Shown piece by piece: positions 18,798 through 29,380 of a stretch of DNA of 33,480 bases. Positions within the stretch are counted from its first letter, which is position 1. The number at the start of each line of letters is the position of its first letter. The translations under genes and the position numbers were made by a program. The notes beneath the pieces are model-generated. The model worked only from the letters and a program-made list of their open reading frames with translations. It was not told where the DNA came from and ran no database searches. The stretch comes from Armatimonadota bacterium (GTDB lineage Bacteria; Armatimonadota; UBA10988), in the NCBI GenBank assembly GCA_016235455.1, contig JACRKZ010000081.1, positions 1-33,480 on the forward strand, given 5' to 3'.

Positions 18798-20378
18798 ATG
18801 AAGCGATCCAACACCCTCCTGACGGCCGCGTTGCTGGCCTTGTCATCTCTGGCCCGCGCCGACGACTCGCTGGTCGTCTATCCGGCGGTGCCAGGGCTCG
18901 CCGCCTCCGAGCATTACCGGGCGCGGGTGCGGTCAGCCGCCGCCGGAAGCCTATGGCAGAGCGCCTTTGCCTGGGAAACCGCGTGCAAGACCATCGAGAA
19001 GGGCACGGACGGCTACTTCGAGACCCTGGCGGGCTGGACGCACACCTACGTGAACTTCGAGACCGCCGGCGCCGTGGTGGTCGAGATCGCGCGCGCCGAT
19101 GGCCAGCCGATCCGCTCCGCGGTCGTGCATCCGCGGCGCAAGGCGTCTGAGTGCGCGGTCCAGGACGGCAAGGCACTTGTCCGACTCGACAAGCCCTGCC
19201 TCGTGGCGGTCGATATTGATGGCCAAATGGACACGCGGGACACGGGCAAGGGTTACAAAGGGCCGCCGATCCACGCCATCTCGCTCTTCGCCAACCCGCC
19301 TGTGGTCGGCAAGCCGAAGCCAGGCGACCCGGGCGTGATGACGGTCAAGCCCGGAGACACACCGCCCTCGGACGGGCCGTGGACCACGCTCTACTTCCTG
19401 CCGGGCGTTCACGACATCGGGCTGGCCTTCCCGCTTCACGCGAATCGCCAGTACTACATCCCCGGCGACTCCATGGTGTACGGCACGCTATCCAACCGCA
19501 AGTGGGCAGATGGCCACCACATCCGCGTCTTCGGCCTTGGCACCCTGTCGGGTGCTCGCCTTAAGCATCCCGAGTACGTCCAGCCGCCGGTTGCTGGCGG
19601 TGACCACGTGACCTACCGCCCGATAGAGGTGGTGGGCACCACTGACACGCGGGTGGAAGGCATCACCATTGCCGACTCAGCCACGCACTCGCTCATGCTG
19701 GTGCATCCGTACCTGAAGGACCATCCCAACGAGGTCAGGTGGACCAAGATCTTCACCTGGCGGAGGAATGGTGACGGCATCAATCCCTTCGGCAACACGC
19801 TGATCGAGGACTGCTTCATCCGCACCCAAGACGACTCGCTCTACGTGAGCGGCCTGGGCATCCGCCGCACCGTGCTGTGGAACGACGCCAACGGCTCGTC
19901 GTTCGTGCTGAGCAGCCTGCCTCAACTCACCGACCGACAACTGGTGGTGGAGGACTGCGACGTCATCTACAGCCGTGCCATGTGGCACCAGTGGAGCGGC
20001 GGCCGGGTGTTCAACATGCGCGGCGAGGGTGGCCGCCCGGCCGGTGCCGGCGTGATCTTCCGCAACATCAACATCGAGGATCCGCGGCCGACGCTGCAGC
20101 AGTTCTTCGTCTGCATGACCGTGCCGCCGCCCTACTCAGGGCAGGAGCGGAAGCGCGCCGCCGGCGACCTGTCGGCCGTCCTCTTTCAGAACATCGCCAT
20201 CGCCGCGCCCAGCGTGCTGGGCGAACCGCAGATGCTGTGGGGCCTGGCCGCCGCGCGCATCCGTGGTCTCATCTTTGAGAACCTGACGGTCGGCGGCCAA
20301 CTCGTCACCAATCCCGGATTCTTCAAAGCCAACGAGTTTGTGGACGGGCTCGTCTTCCGGTCTGGCGCCAAGCCGTAG
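18798..20378 (+). CDS. Secreted beta-helix glycoside hydrolase (GH28/GH49-like)
   Basis: This is a 526-residue secreted protein with a signal peptide MKRSNTLLTAALLALSSLARA. Residues about 22-195 form a beta-rich N-terminal domain. The rest reads as a right-handed parallel beta-helix: FLPGVHDIGLAFPLHANRQY, DGHHIRVFGLGTLSG, VEGITIADSATHSLML. Acidic residues in the spots used by GH28/GH49 enzymes are D326 in NGDGINPFGN and D345/D346 in RTQDDSLYV. The N-terminal sandwich plus helix arrangement resembles GH49 dextranases more than simple polygalacturonases, so the substrate is open. ATG 18798 is chosen because it starts the signal peptide; no strong ribosome site is seen. It is flanked by the uvrA remnant and the real uvrA. 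Confidence 0.82.
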   Translation: MKRSNTLLTAALLALSSLARADDSLVVYPAVPGLAASEHYRARVRSAAAGSLWQSAFAWETACKTIEKGTDGYFETLAGWTHTYVNFETAGAVVVEIARADGQPIRSAVVHPRRKASECAVQDGKALVRLDKPCLVAVDIDGQMDTRDTGKGYKGPPIHAISLFANPPVVGKPKPGDPGVMTVKPGDTPPSDGPWTTLYFLPGVHDIGLAFPLHANRQYYIPGDSMVYGTLSNRKWADGHHIRVFGLGTLSGARLKHPEYVQPPVAGGDHVTYRPIEVVGTTDTRVEGITIADSATHSLMLVHPYLKDHPNEVRWTKIFTWRRNGDGINPFGNTLIEDCFIRTQDDSLYVSGLGIRRTVLWNDANGSSFVLSSLPQLTDRQLVVEDCDVIYSRAMWHQWSGGRVFNMRGEGGRPAGAGVIFRNINIEDPRPTLQQFFVCMTVPPPYSGQERKRAAGDLSAVLFQNIAIAAPSVLGEPQMLWGLAAARIRGLIFENLTVGGQLVTNPGFFKANEFVDGLVFRSGAKP

Positions 20379-20402
20379 GATGACCCGTGACCCAACTCAC
20401 CC

Positions 20403-20431
20403 TTGACGCAAACATGCGTTTCGGTCACCAT
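20403..20431 (+). promoter_or_regulatory. Promoter of uvrA
   Basis: TTGACG (20403-20408), a 17-bp spacer and CACCAT (20426-20431). The -10 alone is weak, but the decayed copy upstream has TTGGCG-17-TACCAC in exactly the same arrangement, so an ancestral TACCAT is plausible. The predicted leader of about 14 nt contains GAGGTG. Confidence 0.5.
20409..20422 (+). promoter_or_regulatory. SOS (LexA)-box-like sequence at the uvrA promoter
   Basis: CAAACATGCGTTTC matches 12 of 14 positions of the Gram-positive-type LexA consensus CGAACRNRYGTTYG. It lies between the -35 and -10 boxes, where a repressor would act. The decayed upstream copy keeps CGAACATGCG at the same place. uvrA is an SOS gene in many bacteria. 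No lexA is seen here. Confidence 0.5.
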
Positions 20432-20451
20432 GAGGGTTGGCGAGGTGCGGG

Positions 20452-23400
20452 GTGAGTGAAGTCGGACGGATCATCATCACAGGCGCGCGTGAGCACAACT
20501 TGCGGTCGGTGGACCTCGAGTTGCCGCGGGACCGGCTGATTGTCTTCACGGGGGTGTCGGGCTCGGGCAAGTCGTCCTTGGCGTTCGACACCATCTACGC
20601 CGAAGGTCAGCGGCGCTACATCGAGAGTCTGAGTGCGGGCGCCAGGCAGCACATGGGGCAGCTCAAGCGGCCCGACGTGGACCGCATCGAAGGCCTCTCG
20701 CCGGCCATCGCCATCGGCCAGAAGACCAGCGACAGCAACCCGCGCAGTACCGTGGCTACGGTCAGCGAGATCTACGACTATCTGCGCGTGCTCTATGCCC
20801 GGCTGGGCGGCATCGTGTGTTGCGGGCAACCGGTCGGTCGCCAGACCACCGAGGAAATGACTGAGCGCCTGCTGGCCCTGCCGCCGCGCTCGCGCGTGCA
20901 GTTGCTGGCGCCCGTGGCCCGCCTGCGCAAGGGCGAGTTCCAGGACGTGTTCGACGACGCGCGTCGCGCGGGGTTCGTGCGCGTCCGCGTGGACGGCGAG
21001 GTGCTCGACCTGAGCGAACGCATCGAGCTGGACCGCCAGCGTCGGCACGACATCGAGATTGTGGTCGACCGTCTGGTCATCAAGCCCGAGATCCGCACGC
21101 GCCTGGCCGACAGCCTCGACCTGGGCTTGCGCCATGGTGAAGGCACCGTCATCGCCAACATCATCGGACCGGACGATGATGAGTCCGGCTCGCGCGACCT
21201 GTTCTTCAGCCGCGACTTCTCCTGCCCGCGCTGCGGCACCAGCTACCAGGAGCCGTCGCCGCAATTGTTCAGCTTCAACTCGCCCCAGGGCATGTGCCCC
21301 AGTTGCCAGGGGCTAGGTGCCAAGGCGGCGCTGGACGTGACGCTGGCCGTGCCCGACGACAGCCTGAGCCTGGCCGATGGCGCCGTGGCGCCGTGGGGCG
21401 TGCCCTCGACGCTGCGGCTCCGCCATCAGCTCGACGGGCTGGCCAAACACTACGACTTCAGCCTCAAAACCCCCTGGCGTGACCTGTCCGAGGACGTGCG
21501 CCAAGTGGTGCTGCACGGCAGCGACCAGTCCATCCACTTCGTCTATCGCTCGCACAGCGGCAAACGCTATCCGTACGAGGGTACGTGGGGTGGCGTGCTG
21601 GGCACGCTGGGCAACACCGAGGACGCGTTCGACGAGGAGGAGACCCGCGGTCGCGCCGGCAGTTGGCTGACCACGGTGCCATGCGAGGAGTGCGCCGGCG
21701 AGCGGCTGTGCTCCGAGGCCCGCCGGGTGGAGGTCGAGGGCGTCAATATCAGCGAGCTCTGCGCGCGGACCATCTCGGGCGCGGCCGAGTTCTTCGACGA
21801 CCTGCGCCTGCTGGGCCAACGCGCGCTCATCGGCGAGGACCTGGTGCGCGAGATCCGCGGCCGGCTCAACTTCCTGCTCAACGTCGGCCTGCATTACCTG
21901 TCGTTGGACCGGCCCGCGCCGACTCTGTCCGGCGGCGAAGCCCAGCGCATCCGGCTGGCCAGCCAGATCGGCGCCGGCCTGGTGGGCGTGACGTACGTGC
22001 TGGACGAGCCGAGCATCGGCCTGCACCACCGCGACAACCGCCACCTGCTCAGCACGCTGCAGCGGCTGCGCGACCTGGGCAACACGGTCATCGTCGTTGA
22101 GCACGACGAGGAGACCATGCTGGCCGCCGACTACCTGGTCGACGTCGGGCCGGGCCCCGGCCGGCTGGGTGGGGAAGTGGTGGCCGCGGGCAGCCCAGAG
22201 GTGGTCTGCGCCAACCTCCACAGCCTGACTGCCGACTACCTCACGGGCCGCCGCGCCATCGCCAAACCGGAATCGCGGCGCGCCGTCGATCCCGAGCGGC
22301 AACTGGTCATCCGCGGCGCCCAGCAGAACAACCTGCTGGACATCGATGTCGCCTTCCCGCTGGGAGTGTTCGTCTGCGTCACCGGCGTCTCGGGCTCGGG
22401 CAAGTCATCGCTGGTCAACGACATTCTGCACGACGCGCTGGCCCGTGACCTCAACGGCGCCCAATGCCATCCGGGCCGTCATCGGTCGATCGAGGGCATC
22501 GAGCACCTGGACAAGGTCATCGCCATCGACCAAAGCCCCATCGGCCGCACGCCGCGCAGCAATCCGGCCACCTACACCAAAGTGCTCGACCCGATCCGGC
22601 AACTGTACGCCAAGCTGCCCGACGCGAAGATCCGCGGCTACGGCCCCGGCCGTTTCAGCTTCAACGTGCCCGGCGGGCGCTGCGAGGCCTGCGAGGGTCG
22701 CGGCTACCTGCGCATCGAGATGGACTTCCTCGACGATGTGTGGGTGGAGTGCGAGGTCTGCGGCGGCACGCGGTTCAACCTGGAGACGCTGCAGGTCAAG
22801 TTCAAGGGCAAGTCCATCGCCGACCTGCTGGGCATGGCCGTGGCCGAGGCGCTGGAGCTATTCTCCGACGTGCCCGCGGTGGCCAAGATCCTGCGTACCT
22901 TGTGCGATGTGGGCCTCGACTACATCCATCTGGGCCAGCCCGCGCCGACGCTGTCTGGCGGTGAGGCGCAGCGCATCAAGCTCGCGCGCGAACTGGCGCG
23001 GCGTTCCACGGGCAAGACGCTCTATCTGCTGGACGAACCCACCACCGGCCTGCATTTCGAGGACATCCGCAAGCTGCTGGGTGTGTTGCAGCGGTTCGTC
23101 GACGAGGGCAACACGGTCGTCGTCATCGAGCACAATCTCGATGTCATCAAGACTGCTGACTACCTGATCGACATGGGTCCCGAAGGCGGCGGCGGCGGCG
23201 GGCTGCTCATCGCGGCCGGCACGCCGGAGGCGGTGGCCGAGGTCGATGCCAGCCACACCGGCCACAGCCTGCGCGAGGTGTTGGGGCTGGAAGTGCGCCA
23301 CGCCATGCGCGCCACGCCAGGCGTGGAGGATGCGGAGCACCGCATCTCGCCCTGGGCGCCGCTCGACTCCGTGGTGGTCAAGGGCGCGCGCGCCCACAAC

Positions 23401-26400
23401 CTGAAGAACATCGACGCCGAGATCCCGCGTGGCAAGCTGACCGTGCTGACCGGCGTGAGCGGCAGCGGCAAGTCCTCGCTGGCGCTGGACACCATTTACG
23501 CCGAAGGCCAGCGCCGCTATGTGGAGAGCCTGTCGAGCTATGCGCGGCAGTTCATCCGCCAACTCGAGAAGCCGCCAGTCGACTTCGTGTCCGGCCTGTC
23601 GCCGGCGGTCAGCATCGAGCAGCGGCCCGGCAGCCGCAACCCGCGCAGCACCGTGGGCACGGTCACCGAGGTGCACGACTACCTGCGGCTTATCTGGGCC
23701 CGGCTGGGCACGCGGCACTGCGTTGACTGCGGCGGACTCGTCGGGCGTCAGACCGCGGATGAGATGACCGCGCGACTCACGGCGTTGCCGGAGGGCGCGC
23801 GCATCCTGGTCGCCGCGCCGCTGCAACTGGCCAAGAACGAGGAGTATGTCGACGCCTTCGCCCGGCTGGCTCGTGACGGCTTCCTGCGCGTGCGGGTCAA
23901 CGGCGAGGTGCGCGAGCTTGGCGAGGAGATCAGCATCGACCGGCGCCGGCGCCATCGCGTCGAGGTCGTGGTCGACCGCCTGGTGCTGCGTGGCGAGGAG
24001 CGCACGCGGCTGGCCGAGGCGGTGGAGCAGGCCATCACGCAAGGCGACGGTCAGATGATCGTCGAGGTCCTGCCCGGCTCGGAGGCGCTGGGCGTGCGGG
24101 CCGGCGATATCCTCTTCTCCACGCGCTGGACATGCGCCGACTGCGGCCGGGCCTATGACGAGCTGGGCCCGCAGCACTTCAGCTTCAACTCGCCCCTGGG
24201 CTGGTGTCCTGAGTGCGAGGGTCTGGGCACCCGGCAGGGCATCGTGCCCGACCTGCTGGTGGCCGCGGCCGACCAGCCGCTCGGCGCGGCGGCCATTCCG
24301 CTGTTGCCCATGGTGCTGCGCAAGCGCGCCGTGCGCATCGCCATGGAGGGCGCCGCCAAGCTGCGCGGCTGGCCCACGGATCAGCCGCTCGACACCTGGC
24401 CGCCGGAGGCGCTCGCGGAGCTGCTCTTTGGTTGTGAGGCACCGGTGCCGTATGTGACCGACGCCGGCGCGAAAACCACGGTCCACCACACCGGGCTGGT
24501 GCCGTTGCTGCAGGCGCTGTACGACGGCGGCGCCTACGTCGAGGAGATCAACGCCGTGCGCGGGGACCTGCCCTGCGACGTCTGCCAGGGCGCGCGGCTG
24601 CGACCCGAGGCGGCGGCGGTACGCTTCCGCGACCAGAGCCTGCAGCAGCTCGAGGAGCGCCCGCTGGCCGCGGCCCTGGCCTTTGCCGAGAGCCTCGTCC
24701 TCAGCGAACGCGAGCAGCTCATTGCCGTCGAACCGCTGCGCGAGACGGTGCGGCGGCTGCGCTTCCTGAACGATGTCGGGCTGAGCTACCTGACCCTGGC
24801 GCGCGGCAGCGGCACGCTGTCGGGCGGCGAGGCCATGCGTATCCGGCTGGCCAGCCAGATCGGCAGTGGCCTGACCGGCGTGCTGTACATCCTCGACGAG
24901 CCGACCATCGGCCTGCACCAGCGCGACAACGCCCGGCTGCTCGACGCGCTGGAGCGACTGCGCGACCTGGGCAATACCGTGCTGATGGTGGAACACGACC
25001 CGGAGGCCATCCGCCGTGGCGACCATGTCCTCGACTTCGGGCCAGGCGCCGGCGCGTTGGGTGGGCGCATCGTGGCCACCGGCACGCCCGACAACCTCGT
25101 CGGCGACGGTGCGTCGCTGACGGCCGACTACCTCAGCGGTCGGCGCGCCATCGAGGTGCCCAAGCGGCGGCGAGCCGGCTCGGGCCGCCAGTTGAGCGTC
25201 CTTGGCGCGCGCCATCACAATCTGCGCAATGTGGACATGCATCTGCCGCTGGGCACGCTGACGGCGGTCACCGGCGTGAGCGGCAGCGGCAAGTCTTCGC
25301 TGGTCGTCGACATCCTCTACCCGGCGCTGGCGAGGGCCCTGCACCGCGCGCGGCAGCCGGTCGGCACGCACACCAGCCTCGAGGGCCTGGAGTTCGTCGA
25401 CAAGGTGATCAGCATCGACCAGCGACCCATCGGCGACAACCCGCGCAGCAACTCCGCCAGCTACGTGGGTGTGTTCGACCTGATGCGCGAGTTGTACGCC
25501 ACGCGGCCCGAGGGCCGCGCGCGCGGCTATACCGACGCGCGCTTCAGCTTCAACCGGCCCGGCGGCCGCTGCGAGACGTGCTGGGGATTCGGCTCGCGCA
25601 AGGTCGAAATGCACTTCCTGGCCGACGTCTGGGTGCCCTGCGAGTCGTGCGGCGGCCACCGCTACAACGCCGAGGCCCTGGCCATCACGTTCAAGGAGCG
25701 CTCCATCGCCGATGTGCTGGAGATGACCGTGGACGAAGGGCTTGCGCATTTCGGCGACATCCCGCGCATCCGGCGCGCGCTGAGCACGTTGAGCGACGTG
25801 GGACTGGGCTACGTACAACTGGGCCAGAGCGCGCTGACCTTGTCCGGCGGCGAGGCGCAACGCGTCAAACTGGCGCGCGAGCTCTCAAGACCGAGCACTG
25901 GATCGACGTTGTACGTCCTGGATGAGCCCACCACCGGTCTGCACTTCGAGGACGTGCGGCGGTTGCTGACCGTGCTCGACCGTCTGGTCAACGCAGGTAA
26001 TACCGTGGTTGTCATCGAGCACAACCTGGATGTCATCAAGTACGCGGACCATGTGATCGATCTGGGGCCCGAAGGTGGCGATGGCGGCGGGCTGCTGATC
26101 GCCGCGGGTTCGCCAGAGCAGATCGCCAACACGCCCGGTTCGTACACCGGGCAGGCCCTGGCGGCGGTGCTGGAGCCCAAGCGCGAGGTAATGGTCGAGG
26201 CGACGACACCGGTGCTGGACGTCATCGCCGACCCGCAGGAGCGGTGGCATCGGCGGCAGCTGGCCTTCAGTCAGCAGGCCGACGCGGTGTGGCGCGAGTC
26301 TGACCTGACCTCACTTCTGGCGTTGGTACGTTCAGTCGACGCGAAGGTGAATGCGCCCGAGTGGGGAAACAAGGAATTCGTCAGCCTGGGCATCGAGGGT

Positions 26401-26694
26401 GTGCGTCGCTGGTGGGCACGCATCCGGACCAGCCGGCCCGACTGCCTGCGGCTCGTGGTGCGTACCGCGTCCGGGCGGCAGAGCGAGGCGGCGCTGGCCA
26501 GGAGGCTGGGCCTCCTGCCGTGGGAGCTTCAGGACCCGACCAAGAGTCGGCGCGGTCCGCGCGTGACGGTCAAGCGCGAGTCCAACGAGGATCTGGTGGC
26601 CTTCGACCTGGTTTCGGCCACAGAATGGTCCCAGCCTGTGTGGGTGGAAGTACTCGGCGAGCTGCTGCAGGCCTTCCTGGAGGACGATCGATGA
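20452..26694 (+). CDS. uvrA: Tandem (double-length) excinuclease ABC subunit A with extra C-terminal domain
   Basis: UvrA is the damage-recognising ATPase of nucleotide excision repair that loads UvrB. This 2080-residue protein contains two complete UvrA units, where most bacteria have one of about 940. Unit 1 (about 1-940) has Walker A lysines K40 and K651. Unit 2 (about 980-1905) has K1007 and K1614. All four signature motifs are present, LSGGEAQR in three and LSGGEAMR in unit 2's first site, each with a Walker B LDEP. Both units keep the UvrB-binding insert, the CxxC-20-CxxC insertion zinc site (CPRC...CPSC, CADC...CPEC) and the CxxC-19-CxxC zinc hairpin. Residues about 1909-2080 are an extra domain ([26 protein letters not shown]) that I do not recognise. 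GTG 20452 follows GAGGTG; the TTG at 20437 is an alternative. Confidence 0.96.
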   Translation: MSEVGRIIITGAREHNLRSVDLELPRDRLIVFTGVSGSGKSSLAFDTIYAEGQRRYIESLSAGARQHMGQLKRPDVDRIEGLSPAIAIGQKTSDSNPRSTVATVSEIYDYLRVLYARLGGIVCCGQPVGRQTTEEMTERLLALPPRSRVQLLAPVARLRKGEFQDVFDDARRAGFVRVRVDGEVLDLSERIELDRQRRHDIEIVVDRLVIKPEIRTRLADSLDLGLRHGEGTVIANIIGPDDDESGSRDLFFSRDFSCPRCGTSYQEPSPQLFSFNSPQGMCPSCQGLGAKAALDVTLAVPDDSLSLADGAVAPWGVPSTLRLRHQLDGLAKHYDFSLKTPWRDLSEDVRQVVLHGSDQSIHFVYRSHSGKRYPYEGTWGGVLGTLGNTEDAFDEEETRGRAGSWLTTVPCEECAGERLCSEARRVEVEGVNISELCARTISGAAEFFDDLRLLGQRALIGEDLVREIRGRLNFLLNVGLHYLSLDRPAPTLSGGEAQRIRLASQIGAGLVGVTYVLDEPSIGLHHRDNRHLLSTLQRLRDLGNTVIVVEHDEETMLAADYLVDVGPGPGRLGGEVVAAGSPEVVCANLHSLTADYLTGRRAIAKPESRRAVDPERQLVIRGAQQNNLLDIDVAFPLGVFVCVTGVSGSGKSSLVNDILHDALARDLNGAQCHPGRHRSIEGIEHLDKVIAIDQSPIGRTPRSNPATYTKVLDPIRQLYAKLPDAKIRGYGPGRFSFNVPGGRCEACEGRGYLRIEMDFLDDVWVECEVCGGTRFNLETLQVKFKGKSIADLLGMAVAEALELFSDVPAVAKILRTLCDVGLDYIHLGQPAPTLSGGEAQRIKLARELARRSTGKTLYLLDEPTTGLHFEDIRKLLGVLQRFVDEGNTVVVIEHNLDVIKTADYLIDMGPEGGGGGGLLIAAGTPEAVAEVDASHTGHSLREVLGLEVRHAMRATPGVEDAEHRISPWAPLDSVVVKGARAHNLKNIDAEIPRGKLTVLTGVSGSGKSSLALDTIYAEGQRRYVESLSSYARQFIRQLEKPPVDFVSGLSPAVSIEQRPGSRNPRSTVGTVTEVHDYLRLIWARLGTRHCVDCGGLVGRQTADEMTARLTALPEGARILVAAPLQLAKNEEYVDAFARLARDGFLRVRVNGEVRELGEEISIDRRRRHRVEVVVDRLVLRGEERTRLAEAVEQAITQGDGQMIVEVLPGSEALGVRAGDILFSTRWTCADCGRAYDELGPQHFSFNSPLGWCPECEGLGTRQGIVPDLLVAAADQPLGAAAIPLLPMVLRKRAVRIAMEGAAKLRGWPTDQPLDTWPPEALAELLFGCEAPVPYVTDAGAKTTVHHTGLVPLLQALYDGGAYVEEINAVRGDLPCDVCQGARLRPEAAAVRFRDQSLQQLEERPLAAALAFAESLVLSEREQLIAVEPLRETVRRLRFLNDVGLSYLTLARGSGTLSGGEAMRIRLASQIGSGLTGVLYILDEPTIGLHQRDNARLLDALERLRDLGNTVLMVEHDPEAIRRGDHVLDFGPGAGALGGRIVATGTPDNLVGDGASLTADYLSGRRAIEVPKRRRAGSGRQLSVLGARHHNLRNVDMHLPLGTLTAVTGVSGSGKSSLVVDILYPALARALHRARQPVGTHTSLEGLEFVDKVISIDQRPIGDNPRSNSASYVGVFDLMRELYATRPEGRARGYTDARFSFNRPGGRCETCWGFGSRKVEMHFLADVWVPCESCGGHRYNAEALAITFKERSIADVLEMTVDEGLAHFGDIPRIRRALSTLSDVGLGYVQLGQSALTLSGGEAQRVKLARELSRPSTGSTLYVLDEPTTGLHFEDVRRLLTVLDRLVNAGNTVVVIEHNLDVIKYADHVIDLGPEGGDGGGLLIAAGSPEQIANTPGSYTGQALAAVLEPKREVMVEATTPVLDVIADPQERWHRRQLAFSQQADAVWRESDLTSLLALVRSVDAKVNAPEWGNKEFVSLGIEGVRRWWARIRTSRPDCLRLVVRTASGRQSEAALARRLGLLPWELQDPTKSRRGPRVTVKRESNEDLVAFDLVSATEWSQPVWVEVLGELLQAFLEDDR

Positions 26695-27530
26695 GCCTGA
26701 GACGAGCGCTGGTGGCGGTTGTTGTCGCCGTAGCCCTGGCCACTCCCGGTGGTGCGGAAACGCTGCGCCTGAAGTTCAAGCCGGGGGAGAAGGTCACGTT
26801 TCGCGACCAGATGGCCATGGCCCTGGAGCGCACCTCCGACACGGACATGAACATGCGGCTGCAGATGCGCAGCGACAGCAAGGTGCGGCAGACGGTGAAG
26901 CACCTGGCCGATGGCTTGGCCACCTTGGAGATCGAGACGCTGGAGAACAGCACCGAGACCATACCCGAGGGCGGCAAGCCGGGCAAGTCGGAAGAGAAGG
27001 GCGACGGCGAGCGCATCAAGATTTCCGAGCGAGGGCTGATCTCCGAGCGCGTCTCGTTGGGCAAGGACACCAAGTCCGAGGAAGGCATTGACACCCTGGC
27101 CGTGCTCCAGCGCGTCATCGACGGCATGACCATGCCCGAGGAGGACGTCGAACCCGGCGGCGAGTGGTCGGACACGTACGAGGTCGCGCTGACCGACAAG
27201 GGCCTCAAGGGCCCCAAGACGTCGGTCGACCTGTCGGGCAAGTTCGAGCGACTGGTCATGCTCAAGGGCCGCGAGTGCGCGGAGTTGGTGGTTGACTTCA
27301 CGGCTCCGCTCGATATCGAGAAGACCGTGGAGATCGGCGAGGCCAAGGTCACCTGCAAAGGTTCGGTGATGGGCCACCTGACGATGTACCTGGATGTGGA
27401 GCGCGGCGAAAGCCTGGCCGAGACGGCCACCTATGGCGGGCACTTGGAGCTCAACATGGAGGTCGCCAAGCACAAGGTGCGTCTGGCCGAGACGCTCAAG
27501 ATGAACACCAAGACCCACAAGCTGGACTGA
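26691..27530 (+). CDS. Exported protein of unknown function (paralogue 1 of 3)
   Basis: The protein has 279 residues. It starts with a signal peptide, [23 protein letters not shown]. The mature part begins TLRLKFKPGEKVTFRDQMAM, is beta-rich and charged, and holds the motif MPEEDVEPGGEWSDTYEV (about residues 147-164), followed by a C-terminal half of alternating strands. The motif recurs in the next two proteins. No catalytic residues are evident. The ATG overlaps the uvrA stop (ATGA), so it is translationally coupled to uvrA, which is an odd partner for a secreted protein. Confidence 0.85.
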   Translation: MSLRRALVAVVVAVALATPGGAETLRLKFKPGEKVTFRDQMAMALERTSDTDMNMRLQMRSDSKVRQTVKHLADGLATLEIETLENSTETIPEGGKPGKSEEKGDGERIKISERGLISERVSLGKDTKSEEGIDTLAVLQRVIDGMTMPEEDVEPGGEWSDTYEVALTDKGLKGPKTSVDLSGKFERLVMLKGRECAELVVDFTAPLDIEKTVEIGEAKVTCKGSVMGHLTMYLDVERGESLAETATYGGHLELNMEVAKHKVRLAETLKMNTKTHKLD

Positions 27531-27540
27531 AGGGGATTCC

Positions 27541-28410
27541 GTGACGCGGCTGTCTGTGTGGTGCCTGCTGCTGTCGGCGGGACTGGCCTGCGCTCAGGTG
27601 GGCGAGCCAGTAACGCTGCGGCTGTCCGTGGGGCCTGACCTGGCCTGGCGATTCGTGGAGTCGCTGCATGGCAAGGGCACGCTGACGCGTGTACGCGGGC
27701 TGGCTGAGACCGCTGTAGGCGTCGAGGTGCGGGCCGACGGCACGCGGCTGTGGCGCTTCCTGGAGCCGGCCGACAACGGCTCGCGTCTGTCGGCGCGGAG
27801 CATGTCGGCCAAGGCCAGCCTGCGTCTGGTGGACGCGCCCGCGGACGGCCAGTACCAGCGCGAGCGCCCCTTCCGCTCCTACAGCCTGCTGGTCACGCCG
27901 GCTGGCGCGGTGCTGGATGCTGAGCTGTTGACCGATGCGCAGCCGGCCGAGCCGGGGGCCAACGAGCCGCCGGTGGAGTTGGACCTGACCGAGCTGTTCA
28001 CCGCACTGGAGTTAGGTCTCCTGCCGCCGTTGCCCGTGGCGCTTGGCGGCTCGTGGCAACTGCCGGCCGACAATGCTGAGCAGGACCGCAGCAAACTGGC
28101 GCTGCAGGCCAAGGGCAAGCTTGTGGAGCGCTCGGAGACCACGGCCGGCTCCGTGGCCGTACTCGACACATCGTTGACCGCCGCGCTGCCGTCGCGGCCC
28201 ACGCCGATCAAGGAGTTGCTGGTCAGCGGGCAGGTGGCGCTCAGCGCCCGAGTGCGCTTCAACCAGACGCTCGGCCGCGTCGACCACGTGGCCGGGCCGC
28301 TGACGCTGGATCTGCGTTACGCTTATCCGGATGCGCGCGGCGTCGTGGCCAAGGTGCGGCTGGAGCTGGCGCTCGAAGCCCGGCAGGAAGTCGCTATGCC
28401 GGCTCGTTGA
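27541..28410 (+). CDS. Exported protein of unknown function (paralogue 2 of 3)
   Basis: The protein has 289 residues, with a signal peptide MTRLSVWCLLLSAGLACAQ (likely cleaved after ACA). The mature start GEPVTLRLSVGPDLAWRFVE parallels the proteins on either side, and the shared motif is PPLPVALGGSWQLP (about residues 162-175). It is the most diverged of the three. The rest is beta-rich with no recognisable active site. GTG 27541 has AAGGGGA 5 nt upstream and lies 10 nt after the previous stop. Confidence 0.83.
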   Translation: MTRLSVWCLLLSAGLACAQVGEPVTLRLSVGPDLAWRFVESLHGKGTLTRVRGLAETAVGVEVRADGTRLWRFLEPADNGSRLSARSMSAKASLRLVDAPADGQYQRERPFRSYSLLVTPAGAVLDAELLTDAQPAEPGANEPPVELDLTELFTALELGLLPPLPVALGGSWQLPADNAEQDRSKLALQAKGKLVERSETTAGSVAVLDTSLTAALPSRPTPIKELLVSGQVALSARVRFNQTLGRVDHVAGPLTLDLRYAYPDARGVVAKVRLELALEARQEVAMPAR

Positions 28411-28500
28411 CATCGTTTGGTCGGGCCTCGGCCGGGCCACATACAGAGTGTCGAAGTTGCTCGCTGACGCGGGACAGCGTGAGCTTGGCAGGAGATCGAG

Positions 28501-29355
28501 ATGAGCAGACTGGGCATGAACAGGATCGTAACCACCGGCCTGGCCGGGGTGCTGCTGACGGTCGCCGCCGCCGGGGCGACGACGTTGCGCTACACGCTCA
28601 AGGCGGGCGACGAATGGAAGTACCGTAACGTCATCGCCGCCGAGGGTACCCTGACCATCGCGGGCCCGCTCGGCGCACAGCCCATACCGGTCAAAGTCAA
28701 TGCCGACGAGACACGCACCCTCAAGGTGAGCGAGTCGGCCGGCGAGGGCTGGTTCTGGATGGAGAGCAAGCAGGTCAAGGGCACCTTGGCCGCGGTCGTG
28801 GGCGGCGAGGCCATGGGCCAGGGCGCGGAGGCGATGCCGCCGCTCAACTACAAGATGAAGATGAACGCCAAGGGTGATGTCTCGGAGTTGGAGACCATCA
28901 AGCCCGCCGAAGCCAACGCTCAGGCCAGCATCGACCTGAACCTGGGGCAGATCACGGCGCTGGCCGAGTTGACCGGCTTCCCCGAGGGTGATGTCGCCGC
29001 GGGCGCCACCTGGGACAAAGAGATCCCGATCAAGACCAAGGACGGCAAGACGCTCACCGCCAAGGTCTCCAACAAGCTGATCAGCGTCAACGACAACGAA
29101 GCCAAGATCGCCACCACGTACGACATGCCCATTCCGCCAACCGAAGGCACACTGAAGATGGGCATGGACATCCCGATCAGGATCGAGGGTCACGCCCTGG
29201 GTACCAGCGTGGTCATCTGGGACATCGCCAAGTCGTGCGTGCTGCGCAGCGAAGGCAACTCGACCATGGACGTCAAGCTCTACCTGGTCGGTTTGTCGAC
29301 CGAGCCGGCGATCGGCAAGTTCCTGATGGTGATCAAGGGCGAACTGGTGCAGTGA
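28501..29355 (+). CDS. Exported protein of unknown function (paralogue 3 of 3)
   Basis: The protein has 284 residues. The signal peptide runs MSRLGMNRIVTTGLAGVLL to AAAGA. The mature protein opens TTLRYTLKAGDEWKYRNVIA, like paralogue 1, and carries FPEGDVAAGATWDKEIPIK (about residues 161-179). Strand-rich repeats such as MGMDIPIRIEGHALG follow. ATG 28501 has AGGAGATCGAG directly before it; ATG 28516 is a less likely start. The preceding 90-bp gap has no convincing promoter. Confidence 0.85.
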   Translation: MSRLGMNRIVTTGLAGVLLTVAAAGATTLRYTLKAGDEWKYRNVIAAEGTLTIAGPLGAQPIPVKVNADETRTLKVSESAGEGWFWMESKQVKGTLAAVVGGEAMGQGAEAMPPLNYKMKMNAKGDVSELETIKPAEANAQASIDLNLGQITALAELTGFPEGDVAAGATWDKEIPIKTKDGKTLTAKVSNKLISVNDNEAKIATTYDMPIPPTEGTLKMGMDIPIRIEGHALGTSVVIWDIAKSCVLRSEGNSTMDVKLYLVGLSTEPAIGKFLMVIKGELVQ

Positions 29356-29380
29356 GCCGTACTTTGAGAGGAGTGCTCCA

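Noticed and set aside
22858..25860. A 1000-codon open frame antisense to uvrA, and similar long frames opposite sufBD (8816-11950) and the S55 gene (29333-32818)
   Set aside because: They have no recognisable domains, are rich in His/Arg/Gln/Gly, and mirror the third-codon GC bias of real genes on the other strand. Long antisense frames are normal at this GC content.
28407..28412. TTGACA at the stop of the 27541 gene as a promoter for the 28501 gene
   Set aside because: No -10-like sequence occurs at 15-19 bp; the region is GC-rich there. CATACA at 28439 is about 26 bp away, too far.
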